Shown in pieces: positions 9,864-17,493 of a stretch of DNA of 64,000 nt. The stretch lies in NCBI GenBank assembly GCA_944321845.1, contig CALUMT010000018.1:1-64000 (forward strand), read 5' to 3'. A program made the position numbers and the translations under genes. Source of the stretch: an uncultured Butyricimonas sp. (GTDB taxonomy: Bacteria; Bacteroidota; Bacteroidia; Bacteroidales; Marinifilaceae). The notes beneath the pieces are model-generated. The model saw only the letters and a program-made list of their open reading frames with translations, made no database searches and was not told where the DNA came from. How positions within the stretch are numbered: the first letter of the stretch is position 1; the number at the start of each line of letters is the position of its first letter.

Positions 9864-10904
9864 CTACATCCACCATCCACAAGGGAGTGCAATAAAACTA
9901 TTATAAAATTCAGTTACCCCTTTTAACTCTAGCATCTCACCAAAAACAGAATAATAATTATTAGGGAAATGAACACTCGACGTATAAAAACCTCTCTCTC
10001 TAAAAGACAATAAATCATGCAATTTATTATCAGATAAGATTCCAAAAATCCAATAATTGGGATCAATATTATTTCTTTCCACAAATTTTATGTCGACAAA
10101 TTCATTTTTCCAATTTATAGCATTCTTTTTTTGTTTGGCTAATAAATTAGCAATTTCCTCCATCTCAACACAACCAATATAACTATTAACCTCACTTAAT
10201 GTCGCACCATATCCCTTCATATAAATATCACAATCTTTGGATATTTCCCCATATTCATCTCTAAACACATCTCTACGAATACCAAAATCCCTCATTAACA
10301 AAGCTTTATCATATAAACTTTTATCTTTAAACACGAGAGCTCCACCATCTATTGTGTTAGGTAATCGCACTGTTTGAAAAGAAAAAAGAGAAATATCTGT
10401 TCCTAAATTTCCTGCATAATTCCCCTTATACTTACTTCCAAATGCTTCAACACAATCATCTATTACATGGATACCGTATTCTTTTCCTATAGTGTTTATT
10501 TCGTCTACATATCCAATATAACCACAAAAATGATTATGAAATATCAATTTCGTTTTAGGAGATATTTTTTTTCTTACACTCTCAGGAGATAATGTTCCCG
10601 ATTTAGGATCAATATCAGCCCAAATGACCTTCAATCCATAAGTGAGCAAAGGCATATTCGAAGCCAAACAACTCATTGGCGATGCTATAACTTCATCTCC
10701 TGGAAGTAAATTAAGTACAGTTAAAGCAATCTGTATTGCAGAAGAATAAGTATTTGTCGTCATTAAATTATTTACGCCAACAAAATTTCTTAACCTATTT
10801 TCGAATTCTTTCCCCCATCTTCCATAAGCTAAATTCCCTGAACATAAAATATTTTTTAATTCTGGCAATTCTGAAGGCATATAAGGTTTATACAAGTTTA
10901 TCAT
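9864..10904 (-). CDS. DegT-family aminotransferase homologue with Arg in place of the PLP lysine
   Basis: PLP-dependent aminotransferase fold of the DegT/DnrJ/EryC1/StrS family, about 346 aa. It resembles the intact paralogue two genes upstream, including the shared LPCGWWM/IPCGWWI ending. Where the paralogue has FSLQAIKHMTTVDGG this protein has FSFQTVRLPNTIDGG, so the Schiff-base lysine is arginine (codon CGA). The preceding DDCVEAFGSKY aspartate region is kept. Family members without the lysine are known, such as the ColD dehydratase with His, so it may be a different enzyme rather than dead. I start at the ATG at 10904, with GGAG 11 nt upstream, not at the TTG at 10943 inside the preceding gene. 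Confidence 0.8.
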   Translation of the reverse strand: MINLYKPYMPSELPELKNILCSGNLAYGRWGKEFENRLRNFVGVNNLMTTNTYSSAIQIALTVLNLLPGDEVIASPMSCLASNMPLLTYGLKVIWADIDPKSGTLSPESVRKKISPKTKLIFHNHFCGYIGYVDEINTIGKEYGIHVIDDCVEAFGSKYKGNYAGNLGTDISLFSFQTVRLPNTIDGGALVFKDKSLYDKALLMRDFGIRRDVFRDEYGEISKDCDIYMKGYGATLSEVNSYIGCVEMEEIANLLAKQKKNAINWKNEFVDIKFVERNNIDPNYWIFGILSDNKLHDLLSFRERGFYTSSVHFPNNYYSVFGEMLELKGVTEFYNSFIALPCGWWM

Positions 10905-10905
10905 A

Positions 10906-11808
10906 TTATAAATTTCTCCATTTTTTTGCAGGAATACCAACAACCAATGTATTCTGTTCTACATCTTTGGTAACCAAAGACATTGCTCCCACGAATGAAT
11001 TATCCCCTAAATGCACTCTATTCATTGTTAATACATTTGGTGCAATCCATACATTATTATCAATAAGAGTTGAGCCCATTAATAAACAAGATGCTGTTAT
11101 AAAACAATTAGAACCAATTATACAATTATGAGCGACATGAACATGATTGTCTATTTTAGTATTTTTTCCAACAATTGTATAACCTTCAAAAAGCATATTT
11201 CCTATTGTTGAGTTATCTCCAATCCAAACATCTTCATTTAATAAAGTTCCTCCAACATGAGGAATCATAGTAGGAACTCCATTAATTTTAATCCCTTGAT
11301 ATCCTTCACTACCAATTACAGAACAACATCCTATATTTACATTATTTTTTATTATTGAACCAGAACGTACAACACTATTGGGTCCTATATTAACATTGTC
11401 TCCTATTATCACACCATTTTCAATAACTACACTTGGATGAATTCGACAATTATTACCTATTTGAGATTCGAACTCATATTTATCATAAAAATTCGTTTTA
11501 TAATATAACTCATTGTGTAATTTATAAAATGTACTCTCCGGATCCTCTGATATAAAAAAAACGATTTCATCTCTCAATTCTTTTTTAAACGTTTCATACA
11601 GATCTGAAGATATAACAAGGACTTTTATTGACTTATTATGCTTTACATTTTCTAACAAATTCACATTCGTTACATATGATACAATAGACTCATATTGTGT
11701 TCGCCTATTGCATAAATTCAAACCATTAATCGTAAAATCTTTAACAATATCAGGTTTCAAAGAAATAATTTGAGATATTTCCTCTATTGATATTCTCCTT
11801 CTTTCCAT
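10906..11808 (-). CDS. LpxD-like sugar N-acyltransferase
   Basis: About 300 aa. Residues 1-100 form a globular head without clear motif, followed by at least eight left-handed beta-helix coils (IHPSVVIENGVIIGDNVNIG onward) ending VVGIPAKKWRNL. The HVAHNCIIG stretch places a histidine where LpxD-type acyltransferases have their catalytic base. In this setting it probably acylates the amino group installed by the neighbouring aminotransferase on a nucleotide sugar. The start ATG overlaps the preceding stop (TAATG), indicating translational coupling. True LpxD for lipid A is unlikely because the gene lies inside a capsule locus. Confidence 0.78.
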   Translation of the reverse strand: MERRRISIEEISQIISLKPDIVKDFTINGLNLCNRRTQYESIVSYVTNVNLLENVKHNKSIKVLVISSDLYETFKKELRDEIVFFISEDPESTFYKLHNELYYKTNFYDKYEFESQIGNNCRIHPSVVIENGVIIGDNVNIGPNSVVRSGSIIKNNVNIGCCSVIGSEGYQGIKINGVPTMIPHVGGTLLNEDVWIGDNSTIGNMLFEGYTIVGKNTKIDNHVHVAHNCIIGSNCFITASCLLMGSTLIDNNVWIAPNVLTMNRVHLGDNSFVGAMSLVTKDVEQNTLVVGIPAKKWRNL

Positions 11809-12896
11809 TACCAACCCTTTTTTATTATATCTACAATCTTTTCTCTATCTTCCTCCGTAATCCACCATCCACAAGGAATGTGTACAAAATTATTATACCA
11901 CTTCTCCATTCCTGGTAAATCTCTTCTTGAATCTTTAAATATGCTATGGGTATCACTCCTATGATGTAAAGGCGAAGCTAAAATTCCTGCAGATTCCATC
12001 GCTTTAATAAAATCTTCTCTTTGCTCAACTTTCATCGTATAAAGCCAATAAGACGCCTCAGTATTAGGATTATAATCAACTAAAGTAACTCCATCTACAC
12101 CTGCTAATTTTTGATCATAAAACCGACCATTACTAATATACTTGGCAATTATCGATTCCACATGACGCATTTGCACTAAACCAATAGTTGCATTTACATT
12201 ATTCATAGCATATTTAAACCCGACTTCTGTGATATCATTTTCTAAACGAGAACGTTTTTTATCCAAACCAAACCATCTCATTCTTCGAGCTCGATCCATT
12301 TGATTAGCGTCTCTCATCGCCAAGAATCCTCCATCAACAGTAGTCATATGCTTAATTGCTTGAAGTGAAAACGCCGTATACGCTGAATTACAACCTATCA
12401 ATTTCCCATTATACTTGCTTCCTAAGGCATGGGCAGCATCTTCAATAATTGGTATGTTAAATTCTTCGGAGATTTTATTAAATTCATCCATATCACATAC
12501 CATACCTGCATAATGAACTAATACTATTGCTTTAGTCTTATCAGTTATCAATTGCCTAACACTAGAGGGATCCAAAAGCCCATTATTGGGATTTACATCT
12601 CCCCAAACAACTTTAGCACCAACCATTGCTATGGAAGTATTAGTCGGTTCCGCCGTCATAGGAGTACTAATAATCTCATCTCCAGGTGTTACTCCTGCAA
12701 GTATGTAAGCTAAATGTAAAGCGTCCGTACCCGAATGTAAAGCTAAACAATTTTTATTCCCTATATAATTTCTAAATTTATCCTCAAAATCATATACTGG
12801 CTGCCCCTCTGCAACATAACCACTATATATTATATTCTCTAATTCAGGCATAAGTTCTTCCCGAGGAGGGAAGTAGGGTTTTACCAAAGGTATCAT
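11808..12896 (-). CDS. DegT/DnrJ/EryC1/StrS nucleotide-sugar aminotransferase
   Basis: 362-aa PLP enzyme that transfers an amino group, usually from glutamate, to a keto sugar nucleotide. The PLP lysine is present in FSLQAIKHMTTVDGG, and the phosphate/pyridine region is visible as LHSGTDALHLAY and EDAAHALGSKYNGK. It follows the CapE-type dehydratase with a 1-nt gap, so it likely aminates C4 of the 4-keto sugar made by that enzyme. Its stop overlaps the start of the acyltransferase, giving a dehydrate, aminate, acylate series. The exact stereochemistry cannot be decided from sequence. Confidence 0.87.
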   Translation of the reverse strand: MIPLVKPYFPPREELMPELENIIYSGYVAEGQPVYDFEDKFRNYIGNKNCLALHSGTDALHLAYILAGVTPGDEIISTPMTAEPTNTSIAMVGAKVVWGDVNPNNGLLDPSSVRQLITDKTKAIVLVHYAGMVCDMDEFNKISEEFNIPIIEDAAHALGSKYNGKLIGCNSAYTAFSLQAIKHMTTVDGGFLAMRDANQMDRARRMRWFGLDKKRSRLENDITEVGFKYAMNNVNATIGLVQMRHVESIIAKYISNGRFYDQKLAGVDGVTLVDYNPNTEASYWLYTMKVEQREDFIKAMESAGILASPLHHRSDTHSIFKDSRRDLPGMEKWYNNFVHIPCGWWITEEDREKIVDIIKKGW

Positions 12897-12897
12897 A

Positions 12898-13914
12898 TTA
12901 ATTTTTATTTAATTCATTTTGTATATAATCCAGAGAAAGTAGAATTTCTTTCATCTCATTTACATTCAATCTTTTTGTATTATCAGAATTATATTCTTCA
13001 AAATCAACTCGATGTCCAAAATTATCTACATATTTACTATAGTTCAAATCTCTCAAATCAGCAGGTATACGATAAAAATTTCCCATATCTACCGCCTTTG
13101 CCATCTCTTCTTTAGTACAAAGAGTCTCATACATTTTTTCTCCATGGCGTGCTCCTATAATTTTAATCTCATTATTGGCATGGAATATCTCTTTTACTGC
13201 CTGAGCTAATACATCTATTGTTGCCGCAGGAGCTTTTTGTACAAACAAATCACCTGGTTCTGCATTTTTAAAAGCAAAAAGCACTAAATCTACAGCTTCT
13301 TCTAACGACATCATATAACGGGTCATTTCTGGAACAGTTACCGTCATTGGTTTACCTGCTCGGATTTGCTCTATAAACAAAGGAATTATTGACCCTCTAG
13401 AACATAACACATTACCATATCTTGTAGCGCATATTACAGTCCCCGCATCTTTTGTTCTTGGATCTCTTGCTTTAGAAATAGCCAATTTCTCCATCAAAGC
13501 TTTAGTCATCCCCATTGTATTTATAGGATATGCAGCTTTATCCGTACTTAACACAACTACTCTTTTTACTCTATTTCTTACAGCAGCTTCAAGAACATTC
13601 TCTGAACCTAAAATATTTGTTCTCACCGCTTGCATAGGATAAAATTCACACGAAGGAACTTGTTTCAATGCAGCAGCACTAAAAACATAATCAACACCAA
13701 TCATCGCATTATTAATGCTCTCAAAATCCCGTATATCACCAATTATAAAATTAACTTTGGGATTGTTTAGACGATGACGCATTTCGTCTTGTTTCTTCTC
13801 GTCCCTACTGAAGATTCTAATCTCCTTAAAATCCTCATTAATAAAACGATTCAAAACAGCATTACCAAAAGAACCGGTTCCTCCGGTAATCATCAACACT
13901 TTATCTTTAAACAT
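12898..13914 (-). CDS. capE: UDP-GlcNAc 4,6-dehydratase (inverting), CapE/WbjB type
   Basis: 338-aa extended SDR. TGGTGSFG at residues 10-17 binds the dinucleotide. The region STDKAAYPINTMGMTKALMEK has Met where most SDRs have the catalytic Tyr, the Ser-Met-Lys triad known from CapE. The C-terminus (YNSDNTKRLNVNEMKEILLS) is also CapE-like. Such enzymes convert UDP-GlcNAc to the 2-acetamido-2,6-dideoxy-L-arabino-4-hexulose derivative. In S. aureus this leads to FucNAc by way of CapF and CapG, which are absent here. The following aminotransferase and acyltransferase suggest a 2,4-diamino-2,4,6-trideoxy sugar instead. It is the first sugar gene after the regulators, and GC content falls sharply at its start. 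Confidence 0.88.
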   Translation of the reverse strand: MFKDKVLMITGGTGSFGNAVLNRFINEDFKEIRIFSRDEKKQDEMRHRLNNPKVNFIIGDIRDFESINNAMIGVDYVFSAAALKQVPSCEFYPMQAVRTNILGSENVLEAAVRNRVKRVVVLSTDKAAYPINTMGMTKALMEKLAISKARDPRTKDAGTVICATRYGNVLCSRGSIIPLFIEQIRAGKPMTVTVPEMTRYMMSLEEAVDLVLFAFKNAEPGDLFVQKAPAATIDVLAQAVKEIFHANNEIKIIGARHGEKMYETLCTKEEMAKAVDMGNFYRIPADLRDLNYSKYVDNFGHRVDFEEYNSDNTKRLNVNEMKEILLSLDYIQNELNKN

Positions 13915-13968
13915 AAGATTTATTGTTTGTATTTTTAATTAAGTACTAGTGTTTATATCTCTTATTTT

Positions 13969-14727
13969 TCAAATTCTTTTCCCTTCATCCTCGTTACAAT
14001 TCCTCAGCAACTGCCCGGCGAGGATCTCGAACACCCGGGCTTCATCGGCAATCCCGTTTCCCGGGACTCCCGGCGTGAAACGCTCCACCATCTCCCGCTC
14101 CACGCGGTCGACATTGACCGCCAAACGCTGCAATTCTCCCTCGAAACGCTCCCGCTCACCCGGCTCGACGGCCAGGAATCCCATCACGCTGTCGTAAAGC
14201 TGGAAAGCCTTCCACCATTCCAGCAATTCCTCGCCCTGCCAGCGGTAGCTTACCCCCAGGGCTTCCGTCACCAGCCCCCGGGCCGGGGCGATAAAGGCAT
14301 CGTCCCCCGTGAAGTAGTGGCACTGGCAAAGCAGGCGGCAGACATCCGGCGTGCGGCAAGGCAACACGAGCCTGTCGCTTCCCGGGACGGTCAGTAATTC
14401 GTGGGCCATCTCCAGCCCCGTGTCCACGAAGCCCACCTCGATATAAAGCTGGTAAGCGTCCAGCAGGTCGGCCACGTGTCTCGCCCGGGTGGCCGCGGGC
14501 AAATCCTCCTCTCCCGCCAAACGCTGCAGGCGCCGGCCTATGGCCCGTACCCGCTCGTGGAGGGCCGTCACCCCGTCAAGGTCCTTCTCCAGCCACGGGT
14601 ACACCCGGACGGCCGTGTAGAGGGACAGGTAACCGTGCAGCCAGCCCGACAAGGACATGGCGTCACACCGGTTCACGTCCAGCTCGCGGGCGTGACGGTA
14701 TAACTCTTGTAACAAGTCACCGTTCAT
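13969..14727 (-). CDS. Unrecognised 252-aa protein in the UpxZ position
   Basis: I do not recognise this family. It is a soluble, mostly alpha-helical protein with no signal peptide or membrane segment. It is rich in Leu, Arg and Glu and shows helical-repeat-like stretches (LLDAYQLYIEVGFVDTGLEMAH, split by short loops). It lies 11 nt after upxY and 54 nt before the sugar genes. In Bacteroides capsule loci that place is held by UpxZ, a small inhibitor of non-cognate UpxY proteins. This protein is longer than UpxZ and I see no motif proving relation. Composition is strongly GC-rich, unlike the AT-rich genes that follow. A regulatory role is inference from position only. Confidence 0.6.
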   Translation of the reverse strand: MNGDLLQELYRHARELDVNRCDAMSLSGWLHGYLSLYTAVRVYPWLEKDLDGVTALHERVRAIGRRLQRLAGEEDLPAATRARHVADLLDAYQLYIEVGFVDTGLEMAHELLTVPGSDRLVLPCRTPDVCRLLCQCHYFTGDDAFIAPARGLVTEALGVSYRWQGEELLEWWKAFQLYDSVMGFLAVEPGERERFEGELQRLAVNVDRVEREMVERFTPGVPGNGIADEARVFEILAGQLLRNCNEDEGKRI

Positions 14728-14738
14728 GAATGTTTCAT

Positions 14739-15260
14739 TTATTTTATCTTTTCCAGGAACGCTCCCGGTATATAAGACGTGGCGATGGAGGCAACCCCGT
14801 CAAGACGGATGACAACCCGCTTGTGGCCCCGGAAACGGACAAGTTCTCCTTCCAGCCCCTTCAGCGGACCGTCGATGACCCGCACCCGGTCGCCCTGGCG
14901 CAAGTCCTTGTTCAGGATCTCGATGCCGGAGGCTGCCACCTCCAGCAGGCGCATGAAGTCGGCCATCTGCTTGTCCGGAACGATGAGCGAATGGCGGCCC
15001 TCGATGTCCTTCAGGTAGACGATACGCAGAAAATGGTCGTTGATGAGCGAGAAGCTGGTGGCCTTGTCCGTGCGGATGAATATCATCCCGTGGATGAGCG
15101 GCACCCGTATCTGCTTGCGGCCGACCGGGGTCTCCCGCACCCGCGTGTCCTGCGGCAGGAAGTTTTCCACTCCCAGCTCGTCCAGTTTTGCCTTGATGAT
15201 AAATTCCTGATTAACCCGCGTGTGGGCGACATACCAATGTTGTGTACTCGTGAGTTCCAT
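14739..15260 (-). CDS. upxY: UpxY-family transcription antiterminator (NusG paralogue)
   Basis: About 173 aa. An N-terminal NGN domain (HWYVAHTRVNQEFIIKAKL, later VPLIHGMIFIRT) is followed by a C-terminal KOW motif (GLEGELVRFRGHKRVVIRL). This is the UpxY layout: a specialised NusG that rides with RNA polymerase and prevents premature termination in its own polysaccharide operon, acting through the operon leader. I start at the ATG at 15260, giving the usual UpxY length. The frame is open upstream to 15374 but those codons lie in the transcribed leader and do not look like protein. It is the first full-length gene after the promoter at 15431-15461. Confidence 0.9.
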   Translation of the reverse strand: MELTSTQHWYVAHTRVNQEFIIKAKLDELGVENFLPQDTRVRETPVGRKQIRVPLIHGMIFIRTDKATSFSLINDHFLRIVYLKDIEGRHSLIVPDKQMADFMRLLEVAASGIEILNKDLRQGDRVRVIDGPLKGLEGELVRFRGHKRVVIRLDGVASIATSYIPGAFLEKIK

Positions 15261-15424
15261 CCTTTTCCGTTTTTGCCGTCCGGGCGCGCTTCGCGCATTA
15301 ACCCTCTCACCGGTCCTGATTTGTTGCCATGTGTCCCGGGCATCTGCTTCAAAATCCTTACACAGCAATGACACCCGAAAGCTGTCCGCGACAACAAAGA
15401 CATATCATTAATTCTTCGTTTATC
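15261..15424 (-). promoter_or_regulatory. Leader of the upxY operon
   Basis: About 165 nt between the predicted transcription start and upxY. It contains a strong short hairpin (GCGCG, loop of three, CGCGC at 15284-15296) and a 16-codon ORF at 15358-15408. UpxY-type antiterminators need the 5' leader of their own operon, so this is the likely recruitment region. No operon polarity suppressor (ops) sequence was recognised. Confidence 0.5.
15358..15408 (-). CDS. Possible 16-aa leader ORF upstream of upxY
   Basis: ATG to TAA starting about 16 nt after the predicted transcription start, encoding MICLCCRGQLSGVIAV. Three of the first six residues are Cys. It could be a leader peptide or chance. 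Nothing beyond position supports translation. Confidence 0.22.
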   Translation of the reverse strand: MICLCCRGQLSGVIAV

Positions 15425-15430
15425 GCACCG

Positions 15431-15461
15431 CAAATATATCCCGCTTTTTTCTACCCGCAAA
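15431..15461 (-). promoter_or_regulatory. Bacteroidota promoter of the upxY capsule operon
   Basis: On the minus strand TTTG (15461-15458) is followed after 19 nt by TATATTTG (15438-15431), matching the -33 TTTG and -7 TAnnTTTG consensus. Transcription would start near 15424. I looked for inverted repeats flanking the promoter, as in invertible capsule promoters, and found none that enclose it. Confidence 0.7.
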
Positions 15462-15740
15462 AAAAATACTCTAAAATTTTTGCCTGTCAATCAAATATTT
15501 AATGGTTCATAATGGTTCACGGGCATCCCCCCTTTTACCACTATCAAAAAACGAACGTATTTTGATACATCCCTTTCCCTTGATTTCCTGTCCATTACTT
15601 CTTCACGGCGAGTATTTCCCTACTCTATCCGCCCGAACGGAATGTCAATAAGCAGGAGCAAGCCAAAAGTTTCGCCGGGGATTCGCCCGGTTCCCTCCGA
15701 ATCTCTCTCGAACCAATCACGTTTCCTCCACGCTTGCAAA

Positions 15741-15795
15741 CGTCTCTGATCCGGGAGTGATTCAGGAATGATTCGGGAGTGATTCGAGCCAAATT
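15741..15795 (+). repeat. 11-bp direct-repeat array, CGGGAGTGATT type
   Basis: Three contiguous 11-bp units at 15752-15784: CGGGAGTGATT, CAGGAATGATT, CGGGAGTGATT. A weaker unit precedes (ending CTGATC) and another follows (ending AAATT). The constant part is TGATT. Confidence 0.75.
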
Positions 15796-15871
15796 TAGCG
15801 TTTCCTTAGCCCATCCCCGGGTAAGTTCAGCCCCACGACCATGCTTTCCCCTCTTTTCCATCTTCTCCCGC

Positions 15872-15904
15872 CACGGGAATATCACGGGTACATCACCCGC
15901 TCCT
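15872..15904 (+). repeat. 11-bp direct-repeat array, CACGGG type
   Basis: CACGGGAATAT, CACGGGTACAT and CACCCGCTCCT follow one another with exact 11-bp spacing. The third unit is diverged. Confidence 0.6.
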
Positions 15905-15923
15905 CCCCGGCCGTACAACCAGA

Positions 15924-15954
15924 AGGTGATCAGTAGGTGAACAGCCAATGACCA
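15924..15954 (+). repeat. 11-bp array GTGAT / GTGAA / ATGAC, copy 1
   Basis: GTGAT at 15926-15930, GTGAA at 15937-15941 and ATGAC at 15948-15952, each 11 bp apart. The same ordered series occurs on the minus strand at 29244-29275 and 56578-56604. It faces the hydrolase gene at 16130. Confidence 0.75.
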
Positions 15955-16089
15955 ACTCCCGGCCCGAAATACCTCCCTCCCGACACCGTGTATATAACAA
16001 GGTATGGCATGAAATAAATTACCGCATAGAAGGTGGAAAATTTAGGAGTATTTTCAGGTATTTCACGGGGAAATAAGGAAATATTATGC

Positions 16090-16097
16090 TATCTTTG
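16090..16097 (+). promoter_or_regulatory. Putative -7 element (TATCTTTG)
   Basis: Exact TAnnTTTG match 32 nt before the ATG at 16130. No good TTTG is seen at the -33 position, so the call rests on one element. Confidence 0.45.
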
Positions 16098-16129
16098 GGC
16101 AAGCAAAATTCTGTTGATTCTTTTCGGAC

Positions 16130-17482
16130 ATGAAATATATTATCGCAATTATCAGTATATTGGTTATTATCGTGTGGATGAAACCGTGGCAGGAGTTGAA
16201 CAGCGACACGACGGAGGAGTACGTGATGCCGGAGGATTCGCTGTCGGTGGCCATCCATGACCTGTTGACAAACCGCTATTCAGACCTGGAGGAGACGAAA
16301 CGGTTGGACAATATGATCGAACGGTTCCTGAGACAATGGGAAATCAAGGGTGCGTCGCTCGCCATCATGAAGGACGGGCAACTGATTTATTCCAAGGGGT
16401 ACGGCTACGCCAACGTGGAAGACAGTATCCCGATGGACGTGTTCCATATCATGCGGGTGGCTTCCGTGTCAAAGCTGATTACCGCCGCCGGTATCATGAA
16501 GCTGGTGGAGAACGGGAAATTATCGCTGCAGGACAAGGCTTTCGGGCCGGAGGGTATCCTGAACGATTCGACTGTGTACGGGAATATCAAGGATAAAAGG
16601 ACGCTGGACATCACGGTGGAGAACTTGCTCCGGCACCAGGGCGGTTTCACGACCCGGTACGGCGACCCGATGTTCAATCCCGTGACGGTGGCCAAGAAGA
16701 TGGAGGCAGAGAATCCTGCCACGATGGAGACGATGATCCAGTTCGTGCTGTCGCGCCGGTTGGGATTCACGCCGGGAACGAGCACGGCCTATTCCAACGT
16801 GGGATACGGCATCCTCTCGAAGATTATCGAACGAGTGTCCGGGCAAGGCTACGAGCAGTTTATCCAGGACAGTATCCTGCACCCCGCCGGTTGTTTCGAC
16901 ATGCACCTGGGGCATAACGTGTACGAGGACCGATTCCCCAACGAGGTAAAATATTACGAGGGTACCGACGCCACTCCCATACAGGCCTGCAACGGGGCCG
17001 ACACGCTTGTACCGCGGAGCAACGGGGGAAATAATATCGAGGAGTTCTACGGCGCCGGCGGATGGGTGGCTTCCCCCACGGAGCTGCTGCTGTTCCTGGC
17101 AGCCATTGACGGCGACGATTCGCAGCCGGATATCCTGAGCAAGGAGAGCGTGGCCTTGATGACCGAGAAGGTGGAGAACGCCATGCCCCTCGGGTGGATG
17201 AGCACGACGAGCGGCGGTGACTGGGAACGCTCCGGGAGTATGGCCGGCACCAGCGCCATGCTGAAACGGCAGAAGGACGGCTTCTCGTGGGCGTTCACGA
17301 CGAATACCAGCAACTGGACAGGACCGCGCTTCCCACACAAGATTGACAATATCGTGGCACAGGCCATGGACCGCGTGAAGGAGTGGCCGGAAAGGAATCT
17401 GTTCGACCCGGAATACTGCAAGAACCTGCTGGCTAACCAGGAAGAGTCGACCGTGGAGAACAACGCTCCCGATAATATTTAA
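16130..17482 (+). CDS. Serine beta-lactamase-fold hydrolase (class C / esterase family)
   Basis: 450-aa protein with an N-terminal hydrophobic segment (residues 2-16, IIAIISILVIIVW), probably a membrane anchor or signal. The domain starts near residue 55. The catalytic SxxK is SVSK in VASVSKLITAAG, and the YxN motif is TAYSNVGYG. Members include peptidases, esterases and PBP-like enzymes, most of which are not beta-lactamases proper. A periplasmic hydrolase acting on a peptide or ester is likely. The glycerate kinase gene follows after 11 nt on the same strand, so they may be cotranscribed although no shared pathway is obvious. Substrate unknown. Confidence 0.82.
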   Translation: MKYIIAIISILVIIVWMKPWQELNSDTTEEYVMPEDSLSVAIHDLLTNRYSDLEETKRLDNMIERFLRQWEIKGASLAIMKDGQLIYSKGYGYANVEDSIPMDVFHIMRVASVSKLITAAGIMKLVENGKLSLQDKAFGPEGILNDSTVYGNIKDKRTLDITVENLLRHQGGFTTRYGDPMFNPVTVAKKMEAENPATMETMIQFVLSRRLGFTPGTSTAYSNVGYGILSKIIERVSGQGYEQFIQDSILHPAGCFDMHLGHNVYEDRFPNEVKYYEGTDATPIQACNGADTLVPRSNGGNNIEEFYGAGGWVASPTELLLFLAAIDGDDSQPDILSKESVALMTEKVENAMPLGWMSTTSGGDWERSGSMAGTSAMLKRQKDGFSWAFTTNTSNWTGPRFPHKIDNIVAQAMDRVKEWPERNLFDPEYCKNLLANQEESTVENNAPDNI

Positions 17483-17493
17483 TACTTTCCGAC

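Larger units (their letters stand above)
15462..16089. other. Long non-coding region with 11-bp repeat arrays
   Basis: No convincing gene. A 107-codon frame at 15625-15948 on the minus strand has no family features. The region holds an inverted repeat at 15542-15567 (TATCAAAA, 10-nt spacer, TTTTGATA), a pair of TAATGGTTCA words near 15500 and several direct-repeat arrays with an 11-bp period, listed separately. A two-unit TTCGCC array with the same spacing is at 15671-15692. Confidence 0.6.

Noticed and set aside
15542..15567. TATCAAAA / TTTTGATA inverted repeat as a capsule promoter-inversion site
   Set aside because: The 10-nt spacer holds no promoter and no second copy flanks the upxY promoter, so it cannot invert it. 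Kept only as a short inverted repeat.
15625..15948. 107-codon minus-strand frame in the long non-coding region
   Set aside because: No family features, Arg/Gly-rich as expected of a GC-rich frame, and it spans two 11-bp arrays.
16130..17482. Antibiotic-resistance beta-lactamase
   Set aside because: SxxK and YxN motifs are present, but the sequence fits the broad class C/esterase-like family and gives no sign of a true resistance enzyme.
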